Shown: positions 8,298 to 18,493, counted from the stretch's first letter. The stretch: 46,925 nt of DNA from Pseudomonadota bacterium (GCA_020161655.1 JAIUPC010000010.1:1-46925), one strand, 5' to 3'. Numbers and translations are program-made. Notes: generated by a model not told the origin, from the sequence alone.

Positions 8298-9986
8298 CTA
8301 CTCCTCGAACGCCCTCACCCGTTTCAGCCTGACCGGGGGATCGCCTCCCGCAACCGCCTCGATCTCCTCCCGCGTGAAGGTCTGGAAGACGATGGGGATG
8401 GCCATGATCTCTTCCCATGTCAAAGGCGCGACCTCGTAGCGGCTGGCGTCGAATGTGCCCTCTGCCGCGCCCGATTGCAGCCCCGTGTAGGAGCCGCCAC
8501 CGATCAGAACAGCGCCGTCAAGGTCCGTCGATTTCAGGGCGGTGCCGCCAAACAGAGGCGCAATCAGCACCGCCCCCTTGAGCGTCGCCGCCGAGAGGTC
8601 GGCATCGGTGAAATCGACTCGGTACAACAGCCCACCGTCGAAGCTCGCCGCCGTCAGGTAAGCGCCGGCAAACGTCGTCTCGCGGATCACCGCGCCCGAG
8701 AAATCCGCGCCCTGCGCACGGGTCGCGTATGGTGCGTTCGCGGCCGGGTAAGGCGCACGCGCCCTCTCGGCGGTCACAGTCGAAAAATCGCTGCGGCTGA
8801 TGGTCGTGCGCCGGAAACGGGCGTTTTCAAGCCAGGCGCCGCCAAGATCGGATTCGACGATATGGCTGCCGGAAAACTCGGCATAGCTCAGCCGCCCGCC
8901 CTGTGCGGTCAGAAGGGCGAACTCGGCATTCGGCAGGTAGGCAAAGGCCAGATCGAGCCCGAAGTGGTTCAGCATCTCGAGGTTGCGGATGCCGCCAAAG
9001 GTCAGCGCCTGAAGAAGCTGGCCACGTTCGGGGCTTGCCGGCCGGTCGATCAGGTCGGCCTCGGCGGGCATCTCCCGCCAGCCGAAGGCATCGGCCATCC
9101 GCCCGTAAGCCTCCGGCAGGTCGGCCCGCCGTGTCGCCATCGCCACCCGCATCTTGTCGTTCGGGTCATCGGGCATCAGGCCCGGATCGAGAAACCGGTA
9201 GGGCCGCGCCGCGCGCGAGGCCGAGACGATGCGCAGGATCAGCGCCCGGTCGAGGTCATGGACCGGATCAAGGACGTTGACCAGCGCCGCCGCCGGATCG
9301 ACCCCGGCGCCCAGCCCGGCGGCGGCATCGGCTTCGGCGACCTTTGCCGCGGCGCCGCCGATCAGCGCGGCGATATTGGTGATCTCGATTGCGAGGGCCG
9401 CATTCCGCGCCGCCTCGGCCAGTTCGACATCCTGCCGGACAAGCGCTGTCTGTTCGCGGATCCTGTCGTTCTGCTCGGCCAGAAGGGCAGACTGGATCTC
9501 GATCAGGCTGTTCTGGCGATAGAGAAGCGCTGTCCCGGCGAGGGCGGCAAGCGCTGCGATCAGCGCCGTCAGCGAGGTGACGATCCAGCGCCGGGTCGCC
9601 AACCAGCCGTAGCGCGCAAGCCCAAGCTGGATCAGCTCGCGCGCGGCATCGGTCGCGCCGGCAGGATCACCCGCGATGGTGCTTTTCGCCACCCGGCCCA
9701 AAGGCGCGGCGAAGCTTTCGATCTGCGTCTCGGCCACGCCGGTCAGGCGGCGCAGGATCGACCGGCGGAAAAGGATGATAGCGCCGCCGACCAGCGCCAC
9801 CACGAAAAGCGCTGCAAGAAAGACGGTCAGGATCAGCCCGGCGCTGTCCTCAAGCACGCCGGTGCCGGCCACGGCGATCAGAAGGCCGGCCGCCAGCCCG
9901 AAGCCGAAGACCAGAATGCCGAACATCATGCCCGGCCCGCTCGGCGGCGCAGTCTCTGGCGGCTTTTCCTGCGGCGGTTCGGTCAT
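8298..9986 (-). CDS. Pentapeptide-repeat membrane protein
   Basis: The 562-residue protein has a Pro-rich cytoplasmic leader, two close TM helices (about 21-43 and 48-73) and a third at about 135-155. A charged coiled-coil-like helix follows (ALLAEQNDRIREQTALVRQD). A middle region of unknown fold precedes a C-terminal right-handed beta-helix of A(D/N)LXX pentapeptides from about 340 to 500 (SYAEFSGSHIVESDLGGAWL, ADFSGAVIRETTF, VDFTDADLSAATLKGA). Such repeats are usually scaffolds. The start is either 9986 (MTEPPQ) or 10010 (MQVAPR); neither has a strong ribosome site. It is the only leftward gene in this stretch and is divergent from ttcA, so it looks like an insertion into the rpmH-yidC cluster. 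Function unknown. Confidence 0.85.
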   Translation of the reverse strand: MTEPPQEKPPETAPPSGPGMMFGILVFGFGLAAGLLIAVAGTGVLEDSAGLILTVFLAALFVVALVGGAIILFRRSILRRLTGVAETQIESFAAPLGRVAKSTIAGDPAGATDAARELIQLGLARYGWLATRRWIVTSLTALIAALAALAGTALLYRQNSLIEIQSALLAEQNDRIREQTALVRQDVELAEAARNAALAIEITNIAALIGGAAAKVAEADAAAGLGAGVDPAAALVNVLDPVHDLDRALILRIVSASRAARPYRFLDPGLMPDDPNDKMRVAMATRRADLPEAYGRMADAFGWREMPAEADLIDRPASPERGQLLQALTFGGIRNLEMLNHFGLDLAFAYLPNAEFALLTAQGGRLSYAEFSGSHIVESDLGGAWLENARFRRTTISRSDFSTVTAERARAPYPAANAPYATRAQGADFSGAVIRETTFAGAYLTAASFDGGLLYRVDFTDADLSAATLKGAVLIAPLFGGTALKSTDLDGAVLIGGGSYTGLQSGAAEGTFDASRYEVAPLTWEEIMAIPIVFQTFTREEIEAVAGGDPPVRLKRVRAFEE

Positions 9987-10061
9987 GGCGGTCCGGGGCG
10001 CTACCTGCATTGACAATCCCAGAGCCGTCGCCCTATGGCAAGTTTCCCGGAGACCACGGCG

Positions 10062-10937
10062 ATGCTTGACGAAAACGACGACATCCACCCGCTTTTCAAC
10101 GGCGCGCCCTCCTCGACGGAGTTCAAGAAACTCCGCAAGCGCATCGTGCGCGAGGTGCGCGAGGCGATCGAGGCTTACGGCATGGTCGAGCGTGGCGCGC
10201 GCTGGCTGATCTGTCTTTCGGGCGGCAAGGACAGCTATACGCTTCTGGCTGTCCTCCATGAATTGAAATGGCGCGGCCTCCTGCCGGTCGATCTTCTGGC
10301 CTGCAACCTCGATCAGGGCCAGCCCGGCTTTCCGGCGACCGTCCTGCCGGAGTTCCTTAGCCGGATGGGCGTGGAACACCGCATCGAATATGCCGACACC
10401 TATTCCATCGTGACCGAAAAGATCGCGCCCGGCGGCACCATGTGTTCGCTCTGCTCGCGGCTTCGGCGCGGCAACCTCTACCGCATCGCGCGCGAGGAAG
10501 GCTGTTCGGCGGTGGTCCTTGGCCATCACCGCGACGACATTCTTGAAACCTTCTTCATGAACCTCTTCCACGGCGGGCGCCTTGCGACGATGCCGCCAAA
10601 ACTGCTGAACGAGGACGGCGACCTTTTTGTCTACCGCCCCCTGGCCTTCGTGGCCGAGGCGGATTGCGAGAAATTCGCCAAGGCGATGAATTACCCGATC
10701 ATTCCCTGCGACCTTTGCGGGTCACAGGACGGCCTCCAGCGCCAGCAGGTCAAGCAGATCCTTGACGGTTGGGAGGCACGCAGCCCCGGCCGCCGTCAGG
10801 TGATGTTCCGGGCATTGATGAACGCCCGGCCCTCGCATCTTCTCGATCCTGCGCTCTTCGATTTCGCGGGCCTCATGCGCGCCGAAAGCCCTGAAGATTT
10901 GAGGAAAATTGCCGGTTCGACGCAGGACGAGCGTTAA
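10062..10937 (+). CDS. ttcA: tRNA 2-thiocytidine(32) synthetase TtcA
   Basis: The 291-residue cytosolic enzyme thiolates C32 of certain tRNAs using ATP and an iron-sulfur cluster. The PP-loop SGGKDS is at 53-58. The cluster/catalytic cysteines lie in [14 protein letters not shown] and, near the end, [22 protein letters not shown] is also family-typical. The start at 10062 ([12 protein letters not shown]) is preferred over 10035 because a GGAG lies 10 bp before it and the upstream ATG has none. It is divergent from the pentapeptide gene. The nearby cysteine desulfhydrase-like gene is a possible but unproven sulfur source. Confidence 0.93.
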   Translation: MLDENDDIHPLFNGAPSSTEFKKLRKRIVREVREAIEAYGMVERGARWLICLSGGKDSYTLLAVLHELKWRGLLPVDLLACNLDQGQPGFPATVLPEFLSRMGVEHRIEYADTYSIVTEKIAPGGTMCSLCSRLRRGNLYRIAREEGCSAVVLGHHRDDILETFFMNLFHGGRLATMPPKLLNEDGDLFVYRPLAFVAEADCEKFAKAMNYPIIPCDLCGSQDGLQRQQVKQILDGWEARSPGRRQVMFRALMNARPSHLLDPALFDFAGLMRAESPEDLRKIAGSTQDER

Positions 10938-11011
10938 CTTTGCGCTCAGACCCCGCGACCTAGGCTTCTTCGCAACGGCAGACCCGTCTGCCCCTGCGGA
11001 AGAGGACTTCT

Positions 11012-12532
11012 ATGGCAATCCGGGATCTCGCGCGGCGGCTGCCGCACATCATCAGGGCGGACGTGCTGGCGCTGGGGCCGGGGCTTGCGGCGGGGGGCTA
11101 TTTCTTCGGCGCCGAAGGTGCGGCGGTTGCCGCTGCGATCGGCTTGCCCTTGGCGGCACTGACCACCATCCGCGAGCGGGCGCCTGTGCCGGGCGGCGGC
11201 ATGACGCCTCCCGTCGCCGCGCCAAGGGACGCCATCGTTGCAGCGCTCGACCCGGCGTTCAGGAACGGCCAGGTGTCGCGCGACATGGCACTCTGCGTCG
11301 CGATAGGCGTCGACGACCCCCAGGGCCTCATGGCGCAACATGGCAGCGCCGGCCATGACCGCGTGATGACAGCGCTTGAAGACAGGATTTCCGGCGCGGT
11401 GCGAGAGGATGACGTGCACACGCATTTCGATGGCGGGCGCTTCGCCGTCGCCGTCTCCTCGCGCCGCCGCATCGACCTTGAGGCCGCGATCCAGATCGCC
11501 GACCGCATCCAGCGGCGCATCGCCGATCCGGTCAGCCTTGACGGCACGACGGTGCATGTCTCCGTCTCGATCGGCTTCTGCCTGCCCTCCCGCGCGCCTG
11601 AGCAAAGCGGAACCGCGCTCCTCGCCGCCGCCGAAATGGCGCTGGCAGAGGCCTGGGCAAACGGGCCGGGCGCGATTCGCGCCTTCACCGCCGACATTCG
11701 CCAGCGCGCCGCCCATCGCGGCACGATGGGCGCCGAGATCGAGGCCGCGATCGACGGTGGAGAGATTGTCGCCTTCTTCCAGCCCCAGCTTTCGACCGAC
11801 ACCGGCGAAGTCACCGGGTTCGAGGCGCTGGCCCGCTGGATGCACCCGACGCGCGGCATCCTCCTGCCGGCGGAATTCGTGCCGGTCATCGACGCCTCGG
11901 GGCTCAGCGCCCGGCTCAGCGAAACCATCCTCGCCCAGTCGCTCTCGTTGATGCGCAGCTGGGACCGGGCCGGCCACAACATCCAGACGGTGGCCGTCAA
12001 CTTTTCCTCGCAGGATCTCAGCGACCCCAATCTGGTGGCGCGGCTGAAATGGGAGCTTGACCGCTTCGACCTCACACCCCAGCGCCTGACGGTGGAGGTT
12101 CTTGAGACGGTCGTGGCCGAAGGCGCCAATGACGTCATCGTGCGTAACCTGACGGCGCTCGCCGCACTCGGCTGCGGCATCGACCTTGACGATTTCGGCA
12201 CCGGCCATGCCTCGATCGCCGCAATCCGGCGCTTTTCCGTCAGCCGGATCAAGATCGACCGAGCCTTCGTGTCGGGCGTCGACACCGATCCCGAACAGCA
12301 GCGCATCGTCGCCGCGATCCTGTCGATGGCCGACAGGCTTGGCCTGAAGACGCTGGCGGAAGGCGTCGAGTCCCTCGCCGAACATGCGCTTCTGGCTCAG
12401 CTCGGATGTTCCCACGTCCAAGGATTCGTGGTGGCGCGGCCGATGCCGGCACAGGCCACGCAGGACTGGCTTGCCCGACACCAGGCGAAACTCGCGCGCA
12501 CGCCCGGCCTTGCCGGCAGGCAGGTCGGCTGA
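11012..12532 (+). CDS. Degenerate GGDEF plus EAL cyclic-di-GMP phosphodiesterase
   Basis: The 506-residue protein starts with a short hydrophobic N-terminus (about 18-50), probably one or two membrane helices. A GGDEF-fold domain follows (about 70-235) in which the signature is DGGRF (140-144), so diguanylate cyclase activity is unlikely. The EAL domain has intact motifs: QPQLS, FEALAR (EAL 271-273), NFSS, EVLET, DDFGTG (393-398), KIDRAFV, AEGVE and QGFVVARP. These supply the metal ligands and general base, so c-di-GMP hydrolysis is predicted. The degenerate domain may bind GTP to tune it. The ATG at 11012 follows GAGGACTTCT. It is 74 bp after ttcA on the same strand. Confidence 0.9.
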   Translation: MAIRDLARRLPHIIRADVLALGPGLAAGGYFFGAEGAAVAAAIGLPLAALTTIRERAPVPGGGMTPPVAAPRDAIVAALDPAFRNGQVSRDMALCVAIGVDDPQGLMAQHGSAGHDRVMTALEDRISGAVREDDVHTHFDGGRFAVAVSSRRRIDLEAAIQIADRIQRRIADPVSLDGTTVHVSVSIGFCLPSRAPEQSGTALLAAAEMALAEAWANGPGAIRAFTADIRQRAAHRGTMGAEIEAAIDGGEIVAFFQPQLSTDTGEVTGFEALARWMHPTRGILLPAEFVPVIDASGLSARLSETILAQSLSLMRSWDRAGHNIQTVAVNFSSQDLSDPNLVARLKWELDRFDLTPQRLTVEVLETVVAEGANDVIVRNLTALAALGCGIDLDDFGTGHASIAAIRRFSVSRIKIDRAFVSGVDTDPEQQRIVAAILSMADRLGLKTLAEGVESLAEHALLAQLGCSHVQGFVVARPMPAQATQDWLARHQAKLARTPGLAGRQVG

Positions 12533-12725
12533 ACACGCCGCCCCTTGCCGACACGGAGCCGCCGCGGGTTTTCATCGGCTTGCCACCGCCTGCCGCCAAG
12601 GAATACCGTTAGAACCCTGTTGGTATGGCCGGCACCGGGGTCAGATCGCCCGAAAACCGCTTGACCTTTGCCCCCCCCTTCTGTTGAACCTGCCCAAACT
12701 TCGACTAGGCGGGCGGTAGGTCCAG

Positions 12726-14603
12726 ATGGACGATCAGAACAAGAATCTCATTCTCGCGACGGTGCTGTCGTTCCTCGTCATCCTGGTCTGGGTCACGCTC
12801 TTCCCGCCGCCGCAGCCTGTGCCCGAAGCGACGGCACCTGCCGCGACAAGTCAGACCGCTGCGCCGGCAGGCGATGCGGCAACAACGGCAACCGCCGCCG
12901 CGACAGCCTCAGCCGAAGCCGCGAGCACCGCGGTCGCGGCCGAACTTGCCGCCGCTCCGCGGGTAAGGATCGAGACGCCGCGCCTCACCGGCTCGATCTC
13001 GCTCTTCGGCGGCCGGTTCGACGACCTGAGCCTGAAGGACTACAAGGTCTCGCTCGATGCCGGTTCACCCGATGTCCGGCTTCTCTCGCCAGTCGGCAGC
13101 ACCGAAGGCAGCGCCGACCTGCCCTATTACGTTGTCTACGGCTGGCAACCCGCCGGCGGCCTTTCGCCCGAAGCTGTACCCGGGGCCCGCACTGTCTGGA
13201 CGCTTGAATCCGGGACTGAGCTCGCCCCCGGCAAACCGGTCATGCTCCGCTGGGACAATGGTGCCGGCCTCGTCTTCCGCCGCGAAATGTCGGTCGATGA
13301 AGACTATCTCTTCACCATCCTCCAGTCGGTCGAGAACCAGACAGCCGCCCCGGTCCGCCTTGCCCCCTACGGCATCGTGGTACGCCATGGCTTGCCGGAG
13401 GCCAGCCGCGCCTATGTCCGCCATGAGGGCATCATCCGCCAGACCGATGGCGAGCTTGGCGACATCCAGTATTCCGGCATCCCGAAACTCGACGCGCAAG
13501 GCGCCGAAGGCCAGGCCGACATCAAGGAGGTCAAGCAGGACGGCTGGATCGGCTTCACCGACGCCTACTGGATGACGACACTGGTACCCTCGCCCGGATC
13601 ACCCTTCACCTCGGTGGTGAAGTATGCCGAGGCCGGCGACATCTACCAGGCCGAGACCCGCCTGCCCGTGCAGGAAGTCGCCGCTGGCGGCCGGGCCGAG
13701 ATTTCGACCATGCTCTTCGCCGGGGCAAAGGAGTGGGGCACGATCCGGCGCTACCAGAATGAACCCGACTGGATCGACCGGCTCTTCGGCGCCAAGGTCG
13801 ATCCCGACCGCCCGCAGATCCGCAACTTCATCGAATCGATCGACTGGGGCTGGTTCTTCTTCCTGACCAAACCGATGTTCCGCCTTCTGCATTGGCTCAA
13901 CAGCGCCATCGGCAACATGGGCTGGGCGATCATCGCGCTGACCTTCGTGATCAAGACGCTGGTCTTCCCGCTGGCGCGCAAATCCTACATCTCGATGGCG
14001 AAGATGAAGGAACTTCAGCCCGAGATGGAGAAGCTGAAGGAAACAGCGGGCGACGACCGGCAGAAGCTCCAGCAGGGCATGATGGAGCTTTACAAGAAGA
14101 ACAAGGTCAACCCGGCCTCGGGCTGCCTGCCGGTGCTGATCCAGATCCCGATCTTCTTCTCGCTCTACAAGGTGATCTACGTCACCATCGAGCTTTACCA
14201 CGCCAGATGGTTCGGCTGGATCCGCGACCTTTCGGCGCCCGATCCCTCGTCGATCCTCAACCTCTTCGGCCTTCTGCCCTGGGCGACGCCTGAGCCGGGC
14301 AGCCTCTTCTTCATCCTGTCGCTCGGCGTCCTGCCGATCCTTCTCGGCATCTCGATGTGGTTCCAGCAGAAGCTGAACCCCGCCCCTGCCGATCCGACGC
14401 AACAGGCGATCTTCGCCTGGATGCCCTGGATCTTCATGTTCATGCTCGGCAGCTTCGCCTCGGGCCTTGTGCTCTACTGGATCACCAACAACACCATCAC
14501 CTTCATCCAGCAGTACACGATCATGTCGATGCACGGGAAACGCCCCGACCTTTTCGGCAACATCCGCTCGGGCTTCAAGCGCGGCAAGCAGGCGGCAAAA
14601 TGA
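12726..14603 (+). CDS. yidC: Membrane protein insertase YidC
   Basis: The 625-residue protein has an N-terminal TM (about 7-27, NLILATVLSFLVILVWVTLF). An Ala/Thr-rich linker and the large periplasmic beta-supersandwich domain (about 75-365) follow. The C-terminal five-helix insertase core (about 370-610) includes WAIIALTFVIKTLVFPLARK, with the groove arginine, and the cytoplasmic hairpin KMKELQPEMEKLKE. GCLPVLIQIPIFFSLYKVIY is also family-typical. It inserts small or Sec-delivered membrane proteins. The 193-bp gap before it contains a poly-C tract and a TTGACC at 12661 that may be a -35. Its stop overlaps the next start (ATGA). Confidence 0.98.
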   Translation: MDDQNKNLILATVLSFLVILVWVTLFPPPQPVPEATAPAATSQTAAPAGDAATTATAAATASAEAASTAVAAELAAAPRVRIETPRLTGSISLFGGRFDDLSLKDYKVSLDAGSPDVRLLSPVGSTEGSADLPYYVVYGWQPAGGLSPEAVPGARTVWTLESGTELAPGKPVMLRWDNGAGLVFRREMSVDEDYLFTILQSVENQTAAPVRLAPYGIVVRHGLPEASRAYVRHEGIIRQTDGELGDIQYSGIPKLDAQGAEGQADIKEVKQDGWIGFTDAYWMTTLVPSPGSPFTSVVKYAEAGDIYQAETRLPVQEVAAGGRAEISTMLFAGAKEWGTIRRYQNEPDWIDRLFGAKVDPDRPQIRNFIESIDWGWFFFLTKPMFRLLHWLNSAIGNMGWAIIALTFVIKTLVFPLARKSYISMAKMKELQPEMEKLKETAGDDRQKLQQGMMELYKKNKVNPASGCLPVLIQIPIFFSLYKVIYVTIELYHARWFGWIRDLSAPDPSSILNLFGLLPWATPEPGSLFFILSLGVLPILLGISMWFQQKLNPAPADPTQQAIFAWMPWIFMFMLGSFASGLVLYWITNNTITFIQQYTIMSMHGKRPDLFGNIRSGFKRGKQAAK

Positions 14604-15355
14604 CCGCCCGGCTCGCCTCGATCCAGCGCCACCCGCTCAAGTCGCACGGGCGTGAGACGCTGGCCGGGGTTGCGCTTTCGCCGGGTGCCGCGCTGCCCTG
14701 GGACCGCCGCTGGGCCGTCGCGCATGAGGCGGCACGGATCGAGGATGGCGCCTGGGCGCCCTGCCAGAACTTCTCACGCGGATCGAAGGCGCCGGCGCTG
14801 ATGGCGATCAATGCAGCACTGGACGAGGCCACGGCGACGCTGACGCTGACCCATCCCGACCGCCCGGCGCTCAGCTTCCGCCCGGACGATGCCGCCGACA
14901 CGGCGCGCTTTCTCGACTGGGTGCGACCGCTTTCGCCGGCCGACCGGGCGCAGCCGGCGCGGATCTATTCCGCAGCCGATTTAGCCATGACCGACACCGA
15001 CTACCAGTCGGTATCGATCCTCTCGCTCGCCTCGAACGCCGACCTCGGCGCAAGAATGGGCGTCGACATTTCGCCGCTCCGCTGGCGCGGCAACCTCTGG
15101 CTTGAGGGGCTGGCGCCCTGGACCGAACGCGACTGGATCGGCAAGACCGTCCGGATCGGCGAAACCGTCCTCGCCGTCGAGGAAAACATCGTCCGCTGCC
15201 TCGCCACAACCGCGAACCCTGCTACCGGGGAACGCGATGCCGACACGCTCGGCGCGCTCAAAGCGCTGCTCGGCGCGCAGGAATTCGGCGTCTACGCGAA
15301 GGTGATCGAGGGCGGCCCCATCCGTCAGGGCGACCGGGTAGAGGTCATCGAGTGA
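14600..15355 (+). CDS. MOSC domain-containing protein
   Basis: The 251-residue protein has an N-terminal MOSC beta-barrel ([22 protein letters not shown]) followed by the MOSC core. The conserved cysteine is in [19 protein letters not shown] (C200), and the core ends in [14 protein letters not shown] proteins handle sulfur destined for molybdenum cofactor or Moco-bound substrates (mARC/YcbX/YiiM group). The substrate here is unknown. The ATG overlaps the yidC stop (ATGA) and the stop overlaps the next GTG start, so it is translationally coupled within yidC-MOSC-engB. This arrangement is common in Rhodobacterales from general knowledge. Confidence 0.9.
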   Translation: MTARLASIQRHPLKSHGRETLAGVALSPGAALPWDRRWAVAHEAARIEDGAWAPCQNFSRGSKAPALMAINAALDEATATLTLTHPDRPALSFRPDDAADTARFLDWVRPLSPADRAQPARIYSAADLAMTDTDYQSVSILSLASNADLGARMGVDISPLRWRGNLWLEGLAPWTERDWIGKTVRIGETVLAVEENIVRCLATTANPATGERDADTLGALKALLGAQEFGVYAKVIEGGPIRQGDRVEVIE

Positions 15356-16002
15356 CCGCCCCCTTCCCGCTCGCCGAAACCCCGGATGCGGCGGCTCTTG
15401 AAACGGGCCGCCTCCTCTTCGCCGGGCCGATCGACTTCGTCAAAGGCGTCGTGGCGATGGACGGATTGCCGCCGCCCGACCGGATCGAGGTCTGCTTCGC
15501 CGGCCGCTCCAACGTCGGCAAGTCGAGCCTCATCAACGCGCTCACGGGCAGGAAGAACCTCGCCCGCGCTTCGAACACGCCGGGCCGGACGCAGGAAATC
15601 AACTACTTCACCGCGGGCGACGACCTCTATCTCGTCGACCTGCCGGGCTACGGCTATGCCGAAGCGCCGGTCGCCGTTGTCGCGAAGTGGCAGCGGCTTC
15701 TGAAGAACTATCTCGCCGGTCGCCAGACCCTCCGCCGCGCTTTCGTGCTCATCGACACGCGCCACGGCGTCAAGGATGTGGACGCCGAGATCCTGAAGCT
15801 TCTCGACCGCTCCGCCGTGACCTTCCAGGTGGTCCTGACCAAGGCTGACAAGGTCAAGGCGGCAGACCGCGACGCGATCCTCGCGCAGGTCCGCGCGGCG
15901 CTGCAAAAGCATCCCGCCGCCTACCCGGAAATTCTCATGACCTCGTCCGAAAAGGGCGACGGCATCGAGACGCTCCGCGCGATCATCGCCGGAATCGAGT
16001 AA
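15352..16002 (+). CDS. yihA: Ribosome biogenesis GTPase EngB/YihA/YsxC
   Basis: The 216-residue TrmE-Era-like GTPase acts in late assembly of the 50S subunit and is essential in many bacteria. The motifs are G1 GRSNVGKSS (51-59), G2 [12 protein letters not shown]3 DLPGYGYA and G4 TKADK. It starts at GTG 15352, overlapping the MOSC stop (GTGA). It is the last gene of the yidC unit before a convergent SDR gene and hairpin. Confidence 0.95.
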   Translation: MTAPFPLAETPDAAALETGRLLFAGPIDFVKGVVAMDGLPPPDRIEVCFAGRSNVGKSSLINALTGRKNLARASNTPGRTQEINYFTAGDDLYLVDLPGYGYAEAPVAVVAKWQRLLKNYLAGRQTLRRAFVLIDTRHGVKDVDAEILKLLDRSAVTFQVVLTKADKVKAADRDAILAQVRAALQKHPAAYPEILMTSSEKGDGIETLRAIIAGIE

Positions 16003-16061
16003 CCCCTTTCATCTTGCCCGAAATACCTCGGAGGGGTCCGGGGAGGGTTGGAGCGCGACAA

Positions 16062-16084
16062 GCAAAGGTCCGGTGGACCTTTGC
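16062..16084. terminator. Perfect hairpin between yihA and convergent SDR gene
   Basis: GCAAAGGTCC (16062-16071), GGT loop, GGACCTTTGC (16075-16084): a 10-bp perfect stem between two genes that end toward each other. There is no long T tail. The preceding 16010-16055 (CATCTTGCCCGAAATACCTCGG and following G-rich bases) looks like a dispersed intergenic motif I associate with Rhodobacterales genomes; only one copy is in the window. Confidence 0.5.
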
Positions 16085-16106
16085 AGCGTGGAAACGCCCG
16101 GCGCTT

Positions 16107-16832
16107 TCAGACATGCTGCCCGGCATTCACCTCGATCTCGGTCCCCGTCACGTAGGACGAAGCGTCCGAGCAGAGGAACCAGATCACATCCGCCACTTCC
16201 GACGGCTGCCCGAGCCGCCGTAGGGGCAGTCCCGCCACGATCTTCTCGGTCCCCGGCGACAGGATCGAGGTTTCGATCTCTCCCGGCGCGATGGCATTGA
16301 CGCGGACGCCGAGCGGCCCAAAGTCATGCGCCATCTCGCGTGTCAGGGCCTTCAGCGCCGCCTTCGATGTCGAATAGGCCGCCCCGGCGAAAGGATGGAC
16401 CCGACTTCCGGCGATGGAGGTCACGTTGACGACCGCACCCTTGGCCGCCGACAGCTCCTCCCGCAATCCCCGCGCCAGCACGATCGGCGCGAAGAAATTG
16501 ACGTGGAACACCTTGCCCCAGTCGCGCAGGTCCGTATCGATGGAGTTGAGCCGCCCGCCGCCCGGCGCCTTGGGCGAGATGCCGGCATTGTTCACCAGCG
16601 CATCCAGCCGCCCGCCAAGACGCGAGCGTATCAGCGCGATCGCCTCCATCGTCTTGTTCGGATCGGCGAGGTCGACCTCGATGTGATCCTCGCCGCCGCC
16701 GCCCCAGGGGCATTCCTCGGGGAAGGGATGGCGCGAACAGGTGATGACGCGCCAACCCTCGCGGGCAAAGCGCTTGACCGTCGCATGGCCGATACCGCGC
16801 GATGCGCCGGTCAGAAGAAGTGTCTTGGTCAT
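16107..16832 (-). CDS. Short-chain dehydrogenase/reductase (SDR) family oxidoreductase
   Basis: The 241-residue Rossmann protein has the cofactor loop TGASRGIG (8-15), NNAG, the catalytic Ser in VTSIAGS and the catalytic YSTSK motif, so it is a complete classical SDR. An acidic residue placed to select NAD was not obvious; RHPFP after beta-2 leans to NADP(H). The glycine-rich insert WGGGGED in the beta-2/beta-3 loop is unusual. It is convergent with yihA and divergent from argB. The substrate cannot be inferred; neighbours give no pathway. Confidence 0.88.
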   Translation of the reverse strand: MTKTLLLTGASRGIGHATVKRFAREGWRVITCSRHPFPEECPWGGGGEDHIEVDLADPNKTMEAIALIRSRLGGRLDALVNNAGISPKAPGGGRLNSIDTDLRDWGKVFHVNFFAPIVLARGLREELSAAKGAVVNVTSIAGSRVHPFAGAAYSTSKAALKALTREMAHDFGPLGVRVNAIAPGEIETSILSPGTEKIVAGLPLRRLGQPSEVADVIWFLCSDASSYVTGTEIEVNAGQHV

Positions 16833-16949
16833 GCCAGTCTCCGCTATGCCTGCCGCAAGCTAGGCATTCGGCGGGGAAAGGCAACCGTCCTCGACCCTTG
16901 GCAGGCCGGAGCCGAGGCGGTAACAGGGAACGGCCACGAGGATTCCGCG

Positions 16950-17843
16950 ATGAGAAAACAGACCATGGACCGTGACTGGATCGCCACCGCCCGGACGCTC
17001 TCCGAGGCACTTCCCTATCTCCAGCGCTATTCCGGCGCGGTCGTCGTGGTGAAGTTCGGCGGCAATGCCATGGGCGATGACGAGGCGATGGCGGAATTCG
17101 CCCGCGATGTCGTCCTCATGCGGCAGGTCGGCGTGAACCCGGTCGTCGTCCATGGCGGCGGCCCGATGATCAACGAAATGCTGACGAAGCTCGGCATCAA
17201 GTCGGAGTTCGTGCGCGGCAAGCGCGTGACAGACAAGGCCACCGTCGAGGTGGTGGAGATGATCCTCTCCGGCCTCGTCAACAAGCGCATCGTGCAGGCG
17301 ATCAACGATCAGGGCGGGCGCGCCGTGGGCATTTCCGGCAAGGACGACGACCTGATGGTCTGCGAGGCGGACGACCCGGAGCTTGGCTTCGTCGGCCGCC
17401 CGGTCGAGATGAACGTGCAGGTGATCCGCGATCTTTACAACGCCGGCATCATCCCGGTCATCGCCCCGGTGGCCACGGGGATGAACGACAATGAGACCTT
17501 CAACGTCAACGGCGACACCGCCGCGGGCGCCATCGCCGGGGCGCTGAAGGCCGACCGCCTGCTCCTTTTGACCGATGTGGCGGGGGTCAAGAACAAGGCG
17601 GGCGAGGTGCTGACGCAGCTGACGCCCGAGGAGGTGCGCGCCCTCATCGCCGACGGCACCATCGCCGGCGGCATGATCCCCAAGACCGAAACCGCGCTGA
17701 AGGCGGTCGAGGAAGGCGTCCGCGCCGCCTCCATCGTCGACGGCAGGGTGCCGAACGCCAGCCTTCTTGAGCTTTTCACCGACCATGGCGCGGGCAGCCA
17801 GATCCGCTCCACCGAGCCGCGCGTCAAGCCGCGCATCAGGTGA
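16950..17843 (+). CDS. argB: Acetylglutamate kinase
   Basis: The 297-residue amino-acid kinase-fold enzyme phosphorylates N-acetyl-L-glutamate, the second step of arginine synthesis. The motifs are VVKFGGNAM (ATP/phosphate lysine), [10 protein letters not shown] (substrate binding), [21 protein letters not shown] and GGMIPK. The N-terminal helix [15 protein letters not shown] is the extension found in hexameric, arginine-inhibited and PII-responsive enzymes. The ATG at 16950 follows GAGGATTCCGCG; an alternative ATG lies at 16965. It is divergent from the SDR gene, and its stop overlaps the GTG of the next gene. Confidence 0.97.
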   Translation: MRKQTMDRDWIATARTLSEALPYLQRYSGAVVVVKFGGNAMGDDEAMAEFARDVVLMRQVGVNPVVVHGGGPMINEMLTKLGIKSEFVRGKRVTDKATVEVVEMILSGLVNKRIVQAINDQGGRAVGISGKDDDLMVCEADDPELGFVGRPVEMNVQVIRDLYNAGIIPVIAPVATGMNDNETFNVNGDTAAGAIAGALKADRLLLLTDVAGVKNKAGEVLTQLTPEEVRALIADGTIAGGMIPKTETALKAVEEGVRAASIVDGRVPNASLLELFTDHGAGSQIRSTEPRVKPRIR

Positions 17844-18493
17844 CGCTGGCGAAGATCGCGGCAGCGGCCCTGCCCCACCGTCTGGGGGTCTTCGGCGCCT
17901 TTCACCTTTCCCCCGAGGATGGCCTGCCAGAGGCTTTCCGCACCCTCGTCCTTCTCGGGCCGGACGAGCCGGGTTTCTGGCCGCATCTCACCGCCCAGCC
18001 GGAATGGCAGGACGGCGCGCCTGATCCTGTCGACCGCTGGTCGCGGCGGGTGATCGGCGGGATTGCCTGCGACCTTGGCGGCAAGGCGCATTTCCCATTC
18101 GGCGGCCCACCCTACCGGCCCTTTTACCAATGGGCGCTGAAAAGCGGTCGCGCCTGGGTGTCGCCCGTCACGCTTCTCGTCCATGACCGCGCCGGGCTGA
18201 TGCTGTCCTATCGCGGCGCCATCGCGCTGCGGGACAGGCTCGACCTCCCCGCGCCGCCCGCTGCCTCGCCCTGCGAGGGCTGCGACGAGAAGCCCTGCCT
18301 CACCGCCTGCCCGCCCGCCGCCCTTGGTGCCAAAGGCTATGACGTGCCGGCCTGCCACAAATTTCTCGACACGCCTTCAGGCGCAGATTGTCTTTCTTCG
18401 GGCTGCGGCCTACGGCGCGCTTGCCCCGTGTCACGCGGCTATGGCAGGTTGCCTCAGCAGTCCGCCTATCACATGAGGCTCTTTCACAGATGA
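17840..18493 (+). CDS. Ferredoxin-like iron-sulfur protein
   Basis: The 217-residue protein has a C-terminal cysteine cluster: C145-x2-C148-x4-C153-x3-C157-P, then C172, C184, C189 and C195. The first group matches a 4Fe-4S binding pattern, and the second could bind another cluster or stabilise the fold. The N-terminal 140 residues resemble the cobalamin-independent half of epoxyqueuosine-reductase-like proteins only loosely, and I do not recognise a catalytic site. It starts at GTG 17840, overlapping the argB stop, and its own stop overlaps the sixA ATG, so all three genes are coupled. Partner and substrate unknown. Confidence 0.75.
   Translation: MTLAKIAAAALPHRLGVFGAFHLSPEDGLPEAFRTLVLLGPDEPGFWPHLTAQPEWQDGAPDPVDRWSRRVIGGIACDLGGKAHFPFGGPPYRPFYQWALKSGRAWVSPVTLLVHDRAGLMLSYRGAIALRDRLDLPAPPAASPCEGCDEKPCLTACPPAALGAKGYDVPACHKFLDTPSGADCLSSGCGLRRACPVSRGYGRLPQQSAYHMRLFHR

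Noticed and set aside
8229-10013. Rightward 594-codon open frame
   Set aside because: Antisense of the pentapeptide protein; no recognisable domain.
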